This document shows positions 34,818 to 46,700 of a DNA stretch of 64,000 nucleotides, in pieces; position 1 is the stretch's first letter; each line of letters starts with the position of its first letter. The stretch is from Bimastos eiseni (Eukaryota; Annelida; Clitellata; Crassiclitellata; Lumbricidae). The notes under the pieces are model-generated. The model worked only from the letters and a program-made list of their open reading frames with translations. It was not told where the DNA came from and made no database searches. A program made the position numbers and the translations under genes. The stretch is from positions 28,167,207 to 28,231,206 of the forward strand of contig OY365816.1 in assembly GCA_959347315.1 (NCBI GenBank). The letters run 5' to 3'.

Positions 34818-37800
34818 TGCTATCTGCGGATAGCAACTGTGGTATACATAGCGGAGGTGGAAGACCAATGGTTTGGAGCGAAATGTATGGAGTATGATAT
34901 ATTTTATTCGCATTGAGATAGTCTTAACCAGCGAATAAAAGACCCATGGACAAGGAACGTGATTGTATGTTTATTTCTATGCATACGTGTGTACGTATGT
35001 AGTCAGTTTACATATTTGTATATAATATTATGCATGTTTGTATGTGTGTATGTATGTATGTATGTATGTATGTATGTATGTATGCATGCATGTGTTTGTA
35101 TTTATGTATGTTTCCTCTTCTGTCAAGGGGAAACAGTCAGACAGACATATACAGTTAAACAGATTCAGAGAGCCAGACAGACAGACATACATACATACTA
35201 TGACAGACACATGCAGCTAGATTGACAGGCAGATGAATGTAATGTTTATGTATGTATGTATTACTATTTCATGCGTGTTTGTCCATGCGATAAATAGAGT
35301 TTCAATGGCAGATAATCTGAAATTCTGAAGTACTGAACCGGTGGAGTTGTGATCCGCGTATGTCACAGTATGTGATGAACATATGGCCAGAAGCATAGTT
35401 GATTCTTGGTCCTGTCTGAACCTGCTTTTCAGACTAAAGGGCGTTTCCACGGAGACTGCTTTAAGGTAAAGCCTATTTAGGCGTTGTCAAAAATTCAATT
35501 CCTGCGTAAAATCAACAGAGGCCTTGGTTACCTGTATACCGGCCGCCTTTGGGTGGTCGGCTAATCTTATGTAAAGATGATAAAAAAATGTCTTAGCTAC
35601 GGTAGACTGTAGTAGTACAGCGGCTCATTTACTGCATGGCTCCTCAATCAAAAGCAGTCCTCAGCGCTGATTCGTGGTCGTAGAACATCGGTTGAAGTGC
35701 AAACACGACATTTCATAATCTAGCAGCAAGACAACTAATTCACTCGTCCTTCATTTTGATACACATGGCTTGACTACGAAAGATTGCCAATTTGTACCCT
35801 TACGGCTGAAAAGCTTAGAAAACGCTGAACCCTTTTTCCAACTACAAACTGTTGAAAATAAACTAAATAAACACCAGAACACAAAGCACTCGGTTATTAT
35901 CTATTACACAACCAATGGACAGCATCACATCTAACACACTAGTTTAAAAATAATTAACAATTAACAGACAGTATTGGGATGTCCTGTGAATATTGGTGTG
36001 GGAAGGAAATGTTTCACTCCCCATAGGAGCATGTACGTACACTGACTGGTATACCAAAGCCCGCCGAGGCGAGAGGAGCTGTGTCCAGCTAAGGTAAACA
36101 CAGCTCAGATGTCTCGTTCACAGGTTGATGACATATACCTGGAACGGGCGACATCTTAGTTAGATCCTGGCAACTAACTAATGCCAAGAGTAACTACAAT
36201 CTGGTAAACCGTAAATTAGAATCTTCCTTTTTCAGTCTCAATTGGTTGAACCTGGTCAGTGTACATGGATCGTCGTAAATGCCTTTGAACCTGGTCAGTG
36301 TACAAGGATCGTCGTAAATATCTTTATACGAGTTTATACTTTATACTTTATAATCGTTCAATAGTTGCTCAACAGTTTCCCTTCTTGTTGCGTTTGCCGT
36401 GTTAAATATACTCAGAAATGTAAAAGCGAATCGAATAGATGATACAATCTCAGTTTCGTGGACAGTTAAATGGAATCGTGTTCGTCAGACATCATATATG
36501 CTTCTCCTTCTATGCTTCTTCGATGCTTCTTAAGTAATGCAAACTGGTCAATGCGTAATGTTCAATGCTCAGAGTAAGTCGTAACTGGGTAATAATCGAC
36601 AATAACATGAATTGCAATAGACTGTAAAAACTTCGTGAAATCTAAACGTATAGGTCATAGAACTAGTCACAGAATAAGTCACACAATATGCCACACAATA
36701 AGGTCACACAAATAAGTCACAAATAAGTTTTACGGAATCGTTCGTGCGTCGTTAGCTCGTGTTGGTTGTTCACTTGTGGGTAATATGATCGGATATTCGA
36801 AGTGTCGTTTAATGAATGTGCTTATGATCTTTTCCTGCTATGTTGCAAGCAGCCAGCACACTCTCCTATGTGGAATTATATAGGGGAGGGGGGGTAGAGC
36901 TATGGCAATGGTCCAAAAGCGTAATGTAAGTTAGTGGCAAAAGTAGTACAGTCTATTTGCATGTATAGTGGTGAGTGTTGATCTGTTAAGGTGTCTCTAT
37001 GAGAGGGTTTTAGGAAATCTTTCAGCTTAAAATATTTTTTACACACATTACATAGACAACAGTTTACATTGTACATTACAGCACTAAACATCAACATACA
37101 TGGTTACGTTTAACCTTACCTTACACATCGCAAAACTAGCATACAACACGATCAGAAGCCCCTACGTCACGTCTTCCTATCATCTCTCATCATGAGTCGT
37201 TCTTGGGTCTGGTCAAAAACCTGAATTGCCCGCATTGAAAAACGAAAACTGAACGAAGGAAGGAGTGAGTAGGCGCTCGGTCGGTGTTCCTTTAGATGTG
37301 AAGCTGTCCTTGGTTCTCATCTAAGACGGTTGCGAAACCCACCGTCCTAGACCATTGCGTCGTTTTCGCCTAAGTCCATTCATCGTTCAGTTCTTAGAGA
37401 GCAAATAGAGTTGATGCTGTCCTTGGTTTTCATCCAGGCCTGGCTTATGTCACAGTTTTCCGACTGGGCTAATTCGTTGAGACACGGTCCTTAGTAAGCA
37501 AATGAAACATTGATTGCAATAACATTCGTCGGGAAACGCCTGAAGACTATCTCATATATGTATATATATATATATTAATATATATAATATATATATACTT
37601 CTCAATCACTGAGGGGCGCTGTGCAGATGTTCAATTACAATATCAGTTACAATTGTCTCTTCAAGTTTCATGCAATAGAGGACCCCTTGGCTACCAAGAC
37701 AGACAACGTGTATACCCTCGCCGTATGATCACCTCACCGACAGTGTGAACTTGCGAGATTTGAACCCAAGTCTACTTTCCACTCACTACTGAAGTCCGAA

Positions 37801-39235
37801 CTGTTCAAGGTGTCCTATCCAGATTCTTCTTCTGTGCCACCACATGACCACCCTAATCACCGACTACCACCGTAGCACCGTGATGTCTCCTCGACTTGAA
37901 CCCCCGGGTTTCGACCTGGCACCGGAAAGAAACGAGAGCGGACTATTGCGGACTTGATTTGGTATAGGCTGGTCACTCTGACAAAGCTTTTGGGGGCTGA
38001 CAAATTCTCGAAAACTTACTTTATATTACATTGCATTACTCGGTTGATTTACTCCAGTATTTAACCATGTAGGGCGTCTAGATAGGGGGAGGGTCCGGAA
38101 ACAAATTCTTCCTATTTCGGGGGAATTTCTTCAAGTCTTAGGGAGAGAATATCTTGCCTTCTCGGCCTCCTCTCTCTGGTCATTTTGTTTCTACGTTGAT
38201 TTCTAATTAAGTGAAGAACACAATGTGTCGGAATGAACCATGGGGAGCAAACGCACAGCCAATGGCAGCCCGTTCCATTCCGAGGAGATACGGTTCTAAC
38301 GAGTAGAAACACGAGCGAGGGGGACAAGGAACACGCCCGTTCAGCTGAGCGGAGGACGATGCGACCTCTGGTATCCGGTTAAGGGCAGCAAAGCTCACGC
38401 ATGCATACATAGGCTGGCGGAAGGGGAGCCAGTGGATCACTTTAATAGTTTAGCAAGTTTTTATCAAATGCATGGCCAGCGGTAGGGACTACAAGTAAAA
38501 ACGGTAATGCAATGTAATTTAGCCGAACATTTGTATAAAATGCCCCAGTTAGCACCGTGTTGCGAATCGCGTACATTCATAATAATTATGCCTACATTTT
38601 CACATAAAAATAACCATACATACATGTGCGTTGATGAAGATCTTGCTGTAAGCTATACGAGAGAGTCGAGAGTTGAGTGTGACAGTTAAAGAATTTGCCG
38701 ATGGCGTTCCACAGAGTGGTCTATGTACCATAGAGAGTCTGTGGGTCATAGACTGGTCTTTGGAAAGCCATCGGCAACATTCACGTTCTTTTGTTACCGC
38801 GCTCCCACTCATTGCGGCCTTAAATACTGCGCACAGAGAAGATTTAAGAGGATTCAAAGGCTAACAGCGCACTTAGTGTTGACTTGGTTACACTGAAAAC
38901 AAATATCCACTTATGGATTGGTGATTGGATGGGAGTAGCTTAATGGGTAAATTGGGTATACGCATCGATGATAAAACCATCTACAGCTATAAATAGCTTG
39001 CTTGGCATTTTCTTTTCGAAACTGTTGGAATTTCTCGAGGCTATGTAGAAAACCTGAGACGCCTTTGCGTCGAATGTTTCACTGAAGCATGATAGTCTAA
39101 ATGGACCTATTTGTTGTTGCGAGCCTCGTTTGGTTTCAACTGGCGTTGCTATTTCTGTTCAATAAATATTTGTGTTGAGTCCAGGCAGTATCGTGTAGTT
39201 TGCTCAGGCGGTAGAGGTGAAGTGAGAACACTTTC
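34818..39235. other. Intergenic, no gene recognised
   Basis: (TATG)n and related tracts lie at 35035-35100 and 35185-35280. A 39-bp duplication is at about 36248-36325 (GAACCTGGTCAGTGTACA). A degenerate GTCACACAATAA repeat is at 36645-36735. A (TA)n region lies at 37555-37600. A tRNA-like SINE on the minus strand (GGGTTCAAATCTCGC) is at about 37600-37800, with a CAGCGCCCCTCAGTGATTGA tail. Confidence 0.4.
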
Positions 39236-39244
39236 ATTATTATG

Positions 39245-39278
<34 letters not shown>

Positions 39279-39322
39279 TTATTATTTATATTATTATCAT
39301 CATCATCATCATCATCATTATT
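39236..39322 (+). repeat. (ATT)n/(ATC)n microsatellite
   Basis: A run of ATT triplets changes to ATC triplets near 39296. Confidence 0.95.
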
Positions 39323-39384
39323 CACCAGCGCTGAGCAGGTGATATTGAGAGACTTGTTCGAGCGAGATGGTCCCTATTTATGCA

Positions 39385-39510
39385 TTTCTGCGTTTACTCC
39401 AGATTTCTAAAGCTAAGCACCAGCTTATTCACAAGCGCTGCGTCGCATCAAATGTGTTGTCCAGATAGCGATGTCAGTGGAGGTTCGAGCCTGGTTTCCA
39501 CGATAGTTCA
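39385..39510 (+). mobile_element. SINE-like fragment
   Basis: This shares TTCTAAAGC, CACCAGCTTATTCAC, AGCGCTGC and TTGTCCA in order with 51895-52050 and with the inverted copy at 13970-14095. A B-box-like GGTTCGAGCCTGG follows. Confidence 0.5.
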
Positions 39511-42500
39511 GAGAGAAAAGGCAGAGCAGGTGCTTCCAACTCCCACCGAAGCAGGAAGGGTTGAGGCGTCCAAAGACACCTTAACCATGACCTCTGCCAG
39601 AATTAACATGTACAAACATGAGCTCCAAATGGATTCCATATGGGAGCACGAGTCCTGTGTGGGCTCCATGTGGGCTCCATGTGGGCTCCATGTGGGCAGG
39701 GGCGTTGGTGACCAGAAGAGGCTCAACGAACCAAGTCGGCCGCACCAAAGCCGTTAACTCTAAGCATGCATTCTGCTGAATTCAAAGTTTCGTGGGTTAA
39801 GAAACAAGAAATAAGATTCTGAGGAGCCACAGTAATTACCACGTGTAGCTCTCGATCAGATGGTTGAGGCATTTCAAACTGACTGAAAGGCTAGCGAGGA
39901 AGCTCGTGATAGAGCTAACCCAATAAGTCTTTTCTTTAGGAATTTCAACAACTCATGTTCACTACGATGTATTATCATGCTGTATTAGTAGGCCTACATG
40001 TAGATACATGGTGACAACCGTCGACTACCCAATTAGTTACCGAAATTAATACAAGTGAAATTAGCGCCATTAAAAGTCCGATTATTAAGATGCAGAAGAG
40101 CTCCATACATCATTGGCCCAAGAGAGTAGCCTACACAATTTTAAGATGGCTTTTGTTACATAGCTAACTGGGCGTATGATGATTTTTACTGCAGTTCTTG
40201 GAACGGATAAAGGCTATTAATTATAAGCTGAATCACTACTAATAAAGTGCTAACTAACATTGTATTGATATAAAAGTTTCAAATTGTGTAATACAATTAT
40301 CTTGATTGTATGTCTTTTAATGTGCTTTATAGACTGGGGTGGGGTAGGGGTAGGTAGCATAATTGTAATATAATATAGGGGTAGGGGGGTCACAGCTGCT
40401 GTTATATAACGTTATTAGGGGTAGGGGTGGGCCAAAAATTGAGATAGTATGCATTATATATGTGAACGGCCCCTAATCATTCGGGCATTTATGTCGCACC
40501 CCAGGCAAATGCGCCCCCAAAAAAGAATTGTTGTAAGTTTAGTGGGAAACTTTCAGGCAGCACCCCCGAAAGTAGGCCTAGAGGCAGCTACAGGGGGTCA
40601 TTTCGGATAACATGGCCTACCACAGAAAAAGCGATTCCGAATAACTGAGGTACGAGCTAAAGAAAAAAGATAACTCATTTTTTCACAGAGCATAGAGGGT
40701 GGATACCTGAGCTCAAACAGCAGAGCTCACGGAGATGAATCAGGGAGTGGCCCTGGTGGCATGGTCACACCACAACAGCCAGGGCAAGGACGTCAAGCAA
40801 TGAAATACAGCTCCCGCTATGACTTTGGTCTTTAAGACGTATGCTGTATGAAGATAACACAGGTCCATAGCTTTAAGTTAATGATAGCTTTAATAGTGAA
40901 ACTTAATTGAAACATAATATTAATAAATTAATTAATTAAATTCAAGATGCTCAACTGATACTCCATTTATTTAAGCAGCTTAGAAAAGAAACATAATACA
41001 AACACATCTGTAAATAAATAAAATTAATTACTGCAATAAAATAAGATTTCATAAGAAATTACAATCAATATTCCTATTAGAGAGTACGAGTAGTGTTATG
41101 ACTCTATGAAGAAACTCATAAAATTGTACAACAGAGAAAACTATTCCTCATAATAAACCCACAAAAAGCCTCATCAGAATGTATAATCTTACAGTAAATT
41201 TAGATTAGATTTCATGCAAAAATATTCAAATATTGCTCTCAAACGTTGCTCAAGTTCGTGTAGATTTGTGCCAAAGTAAATACCCAATTCTCATCCAATT
41301 AGGAATAAAGTCGAATCTTATGAAAAATACAAAATCAAACGGAGTGAAATGAAACACTATCCTGGATGAAACAAGTAATTATTAATCACACATGAATGAA
41401 TTCATCAATCAATAAAATGCTTATATCATTGACAATCAGATTCTGAGGTTTGTCAATGTGAAATTACACGAAAAAAAATTATAATCAACGAATGGCCTAA
41501 AGAATGAACAAATGAGTAGAAAAATGAATGACAAAAATGTTTCCGAACTTTGACATAGTTAGGGAAAGACTGCAATAGACTTTGACGCCATTCCAAAAGT
41601 TTCTGTTAACAGGTCAACACTATCAAAAGCTTGTGAAAAATCCACAAAAACCACCCTTGACCACCTTGCGCTGTCAGTTCTTGGAACTCTAGCGATCGCA
41701 AAGACAAAACTTCTCCATTTCTTTCCTTTTGAAATTGCATCTCTTAAAACGTACCACATCACATCAAGTACCATGCTGCTAAGAAAACAATATAGCACAA
41801 GGTGACATTCAAAGCGGGTTTAAATTTTGGGATCCACTGTTTTGATGTACATCATAACAGATAATTGCATTCAAACAAAGAAGATCATAACGAGGTACTC
41901 ATATATTTAATGCTCAGAGTTAGCAACATTTATAGTTTGCAAAGAAATAATTATCTCTTATACCAAGAATACATCATGAACAATTTTCATACCAACTTCA
42001 TTAGAATATGCACAACAGTTTGTAACTTAAGTCATGTAGCTATGGTATATACCAACAATGCTGTCAAGGAAAAGACTGTTGTGCTACTTGCATTTAAATT
42101 AAACATTTTATAAATCTGACCTGCCACATCTATTGAAACTAATCGCTTGTCATGCATGTATCAAATTACTTCCTTCTGCAATCAACTATGACCACAAAAT
42201 AACTTGATCAGTCAACCAGTAAATCAATCAACCATAATTTAAGTACCTAGTGGATTGTTTGCTATTTAACAAAGATCGACCTAATTTCTTTAACGTCGTA
42301 TTGAATTATTTTAATCGACAGCAACATAATAATCAATTGCTATATTAATTCCCGACCTTCTCGCACGTCCCACATCTCCGCTCTTGTGTTTGACCACCCT
42401 CACTGGCACCCTTACTTCTCAGTTCAACTCAAGGTTCTCACATAAATCCACTGGTCGTATACTGTCCAAGTTCCCAAATATCTACATGACCTCATCCTCC

Positions 42501-43245
42501 TGCCGTCCTCCAACGCTTCTCTTCGGCCCACTTGACCGGCATGATCTTTTTCTTCCGCCATTAAGGACTGCTATGGCTAAAACACTGTTACCTTCATTGG
42601 TCCTAGGCTATGTAACCACCTCCCTCCTTCCACACATTCCTCCTTACCAACTGGTGATCCAACTGCCTCTTCTACTTGTCTCTAAGTTCTCTAAGTTCAA
42701 TACGGCTGCATGTCAGCCAATCAATCAAAAATACCTGATTTAAAGATATCTACTCGCCTTTAAGATATCTACTCAGAGGCACTGCAAACAAGATGAGGTC
42801 ATCTCAAGAGAATGATTATTTCGCCTGAAGTGCAGGTAAGTCAGGAGCAATGCAAATGGCAGCCTCTTTGTACGAATACAGTAAATCCCCACGGCAGAAA
42901 GTGTTCATTCTTGCCATAATGTGCCCGAGATTCAAGTTCAGTGGTATCAACGCACAGAAAGCAACTGAACGTTAGAACAATCACAAATAACAACAAAGAA
43001 GTCGATTGCAAACTTCCCTCTTGCAGAATCCACATCCTTCACGTGGTATGTCCAAAATGATGACTGCAACACTCCATTTCTTATAGTTCAACATCAACAT
43101 GCTTAACTGTCCAGATCGTCAACGATCTGGATCGCAAGAAGGCTCGTCAGGCGGCACCCTTCCGAGACCCGGGTTTCTCCATGGATGCTTCTCTTTCCGC
43201 ATCGCCCTCGTCAACACTCATGACATAGTCCTCAAAACGCTCAGT
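39511..43245. other. Intergenic, AT-rich, downstream of PIAS; LINE remnant inside
   Basis: An ATGTGGGCTCC triplication lies at 39655-39692. G-rich short repeats (GGGGTAGGGGTAGG) lie at 40335-40425. From about 40850 to 42300 the sequence is strongly AT-rich. The part next to 43245 should include the PIAS 3' UTR (minus strand), but I could not place a clear AATAAA. Confidence 0.4.
41575..41665 (-). pseudogene. Reverse transcriptase fragment (non-LTR type)
   Basis: The minus-strand translation gives RVVFVDFSQAFDSVDLLTET. This matches reverse transcriptase motif A (V.[VI]DFS.AFDSVD) of LINE-type elements, with the catalytic Asp present. Neighbouring sequence does not continue as RT, so it is a short relic within an open frame reaching 41798. 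Confidence 0.55.
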
Positions 43246-43748
43246 CTACGGAAACATCGACAGGTGCGATTTCGACTGACTATTTGAGTGTGCCGGTTGC
43301 CGAACCGAATTCAGTGGCGCTGAATAGTCAAAGTCCAGCATGGTTCCTTGATTGTAGATAATGTTACGGAGATGCGGTGGCGTGTCGGCCGACGGAAAGT
43401 TCGAGTTAAGCGACGACGCATAGGAAGAAACAGGAATTTTCGAATGAGCCGGGGGTGGCTTGGGAAGGGTCATCGTCATGCCAACACCAGGATTGTATTC
43501 ACGCATGTAAAACGAATCAGGCGAATGTATCGATCGGTGTGGTGGAGAGTCAATGGAGATGATGATGGGGCTGTCGCGATCCTGCGAGGAGATCGTTCGA
43601 ACGCTTCCCGTTGAAATGATCGAAGCAAACGAGGGAGAACAGTCGAGAGCGACACGAGGCGTGACGGATGCAGGATGATCCGCATTGTCGGCTTCGTCGT
43701 CTGTTTCCGTCAGATCGATGAAATCCGATTCGGCAGAGTTAGACGTCT
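43246..43748 (-). CDS. PIAS: PIAS exon 12 (SIM and Ser/Pro-rich tail)
   Basis: The acceptor is TTCTTGTAG. It encodes SESDF-type SIM sequence ([17 protein letters not shown]), then a Ser/Pro-rich disordered tail ending in KSHLSMFP and TAG at 43246-43248. Confidence 0.93.
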
Positions 43749-46700
43749 CTACAAGAACCGAGAGACAAAGATGTTTGTTAGAAGGGCTTTGACGTGATAT
43801 GAATATAACAGTATAATGGTTTCTGGAACTGAAAAAAATGGAAATATATCCTCCTTTGTATGGTATTCATATTGCATTGCAGCGAGGAGGGTTTGTAAAT
43901 GTACGAAATAGACCAAGTGAGGCACTCCCTAACATACACACATACATATAGACACAAGCAAACATACATATACACAGATACCAACATACACATAACCATA
44001 CATACATATACAGACATGAATTGATACATATATGTACAACACAACCATTTATATACACATAACTTGAAACAGTGCCGTCCCAGTCCAGCCAAAGAAGACA
44101 GATTTCAGAGCAGAATAGAAAGGGGACAGATGGTTCCTTTATGTAGACATATAGGTTCTCTCTGGCTCCCTCGCAAAATCGTCGAGCTAAGATTGTGATG
44201 GGAAGTGAATCCATTTATGTTCGTTGCCTGAAAACTCTTCCGTTTCCTCGTAGTGTTAACACTGGGAGCACATCTGAATAGCCATTACTGCTAAAGGGGC
44301 TTCATAAATGCCCAGATACATTACACACATACTTAGATACTTACAGGACATTCTAACTAATCCTATGTAAAAACTTTAATGGTAGATAAATTAAAAATAT
44401 ATAAGATGATGTGGGTTGTGGAAGAGATGCAAGACTAAGCAATACGTTGATGGTCAAAGAGACTTATTGAACCGACCGATCATGGCTTCGACCGCCGGAC
44501 TGTCCCTGATCCAGCATTCGTCTTCTTTCGAATTCATCGGCTGCCACTCTCCGTCCTCCGTGAACTGGATCTCGATGGCCTTTGCTGCCTTCTGGAGAAT
44601 CTCAGTGAAGAGACTGAAACAGAAAACGCCCGACAAACATCAGACGATAGATACCTCACCGAACCCAAACGAAGACAGCAATCATTGTCTTAATCCACCA
44701 GCATTCACTCGTTCATTACAAAAATTTACACAACGTCCCTCTAAGGCTACTACTGAGCAGCGCTCCTGACCACAGCACGGCTGAAAAGAATAGTTATAAG
44801 GCGAGTATAAAGAATCAGAGCGGACCCCTGGGGACAAACGGGAGCGCCAATGGAACTGTTCGAGGACATTGATATATTGCCACTCACTGAGAAAGATATT
44901 AGTGTGGGTCGATGCAATGTCAAGTGACACTTTCAACCAGACTATCACATCAGGCAGTGCAACAATGCACAGTAAACTAGAAGAGTTACCAGAAGAGTGA
45001 TCCATGCTCACCTTGGGAGCCAACCAACGACAACTGGTACGAATTGTATTTACGAATTTCTATAGCGCTACTCCCAGTACAACCTGGACAGAGGTGCTCC
45101 CAGTGTGAAAGGCCCCGCTGAAATTGAAAAGTCTCAAGAAAACGAGCAGAAACAGAAGCATCCGCAGTTAAGATCATAGAGCGAGTAGAAGAGGGAATAT
45201 CTAAAGCAAAGAGATAACAGATGCAGATGATGTTGACTGGGCTTTTCCATTGGATTTTGTTTTTCCAACTGGCTCTTCAATTGCATGTAATGACAAGCGT
45301 GCCATAGAAATCATCAGATTGGATTAATAAATCACCAAATTAAGAGACAACCAATTTCAAGCAAAGAGTTGCAACTCTCAAAAACGATGGGAGAGCAGTC
45401 GACACGACTAGCAGAAACCTTTCTGACATAAAGAAAGTAAGTACGCACATACTTTATTGAACCGCTTTCAAACACGCTGCGTAAACATCCGAAATGAACA
45501 GTCGAAGAATGAATACACACAAAATAATCATCATAGGTGATTACAAAACAGATGTCATCGGAGTTGAGAGAGCAGGCAATAGAAATTACGATCACAAGTC
45601 ATCCATAGATTCATCCATAGATTCATTTATAGATTAATGGGAAGAAAACCGAGACCGGTTCCTTACCCGTCGATGATAAGACTCTGAAACTCGGCCGCCT
45701 TGTCACAGACGGGACACAACCAGGTCGGCTTCTTCTCGTTCATTTGCAAGAAAGTCGGGGCGTCGAAACACTGCAGGTGGTTGCAGGTCGTTGCTCGACA
45801 TGGCATGGTCATTCGCATCTTACCCAGCTGAAAAACACAGAAATATAACAATACATCACAATACCCCAAGTAAATCTACTGGACAGTTTCAGTTTAACGA
45901 CACTGTGTGATAACAAAGATCATCAGTATCGCCCGCCTCCTTTATCCAGGCTTGGGACTGGCACTGTCAGAGTGAGGCACCCTCTTCCTTTATCCAGGCT
46001 TGGGACTAGCACTGGCATGGTACATAGCTTGTGAGGTTGAATTTCAACTGTTGAAAGAAGAAATTTGAACTAGAAAACATGAACAAGACCACAAAATAAT
46101 ATGAATAAATAACTACCAAGTAACCACCAGTTAACCAGCAACATATATAAACAATACTATTAAAAGATAAACAACAAATAATGTTAATTTTGTACTTATC
46201 ATTACTTAGTGCGAATACATTTAATTGTGTGCTGCAGAAGTTAACGATTAATTAATCCACGGACAACTATGACGAAGCAACCGCTACGAACCGGACAAAG
46301 TAAAGAGATTCGAAGGCTAGTGGTCGCAATTTCACTGTCGACATCCAAAGCCAGCTTCTCCTTGACTGAAAAACACGTCAAAAACATTCACCAGTAAGAA
46401 AAGTGGTCAAAAAAATGTCAATCCCAACATTTCTGCCCAGGTGAGGACACAGCCCTCAAACCTCTCAACTGATATTCCAACTCACTGACCACTATGCCAT
46501 CATGCACCATTTGAAAAGTACTAAACCCCATTTTAATCAGTTCTTAAACGTTACATTATGTTTAAACCAAATTTATTTAATAATAGACATATTAATACTC
46601 TAATACTCAAACACCAATTGAGCACTCTGACTGCAGGTAAAAAAGACTTGCAGTCAGAGTGCTCAATTGGTGTTTGAGTATTAGAGTATTAATATGTCAA

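Noticed and set aside
37735..37800. Possible tRNA gene (GGGTTCAAATCTC B-box-like on the minus strand)
   Set aside because: No acceptor stem or anticodon arm could be drawn, and a LINE/SINE-type tail follows. Treated as a SINE relic.
42384..42743. 119-codon plus-strand open frame downstream of PIAS
   Set aside because: Neither strand gave a recognisable domain, and the sequence is pyrimidine-rich intergenic DNA.
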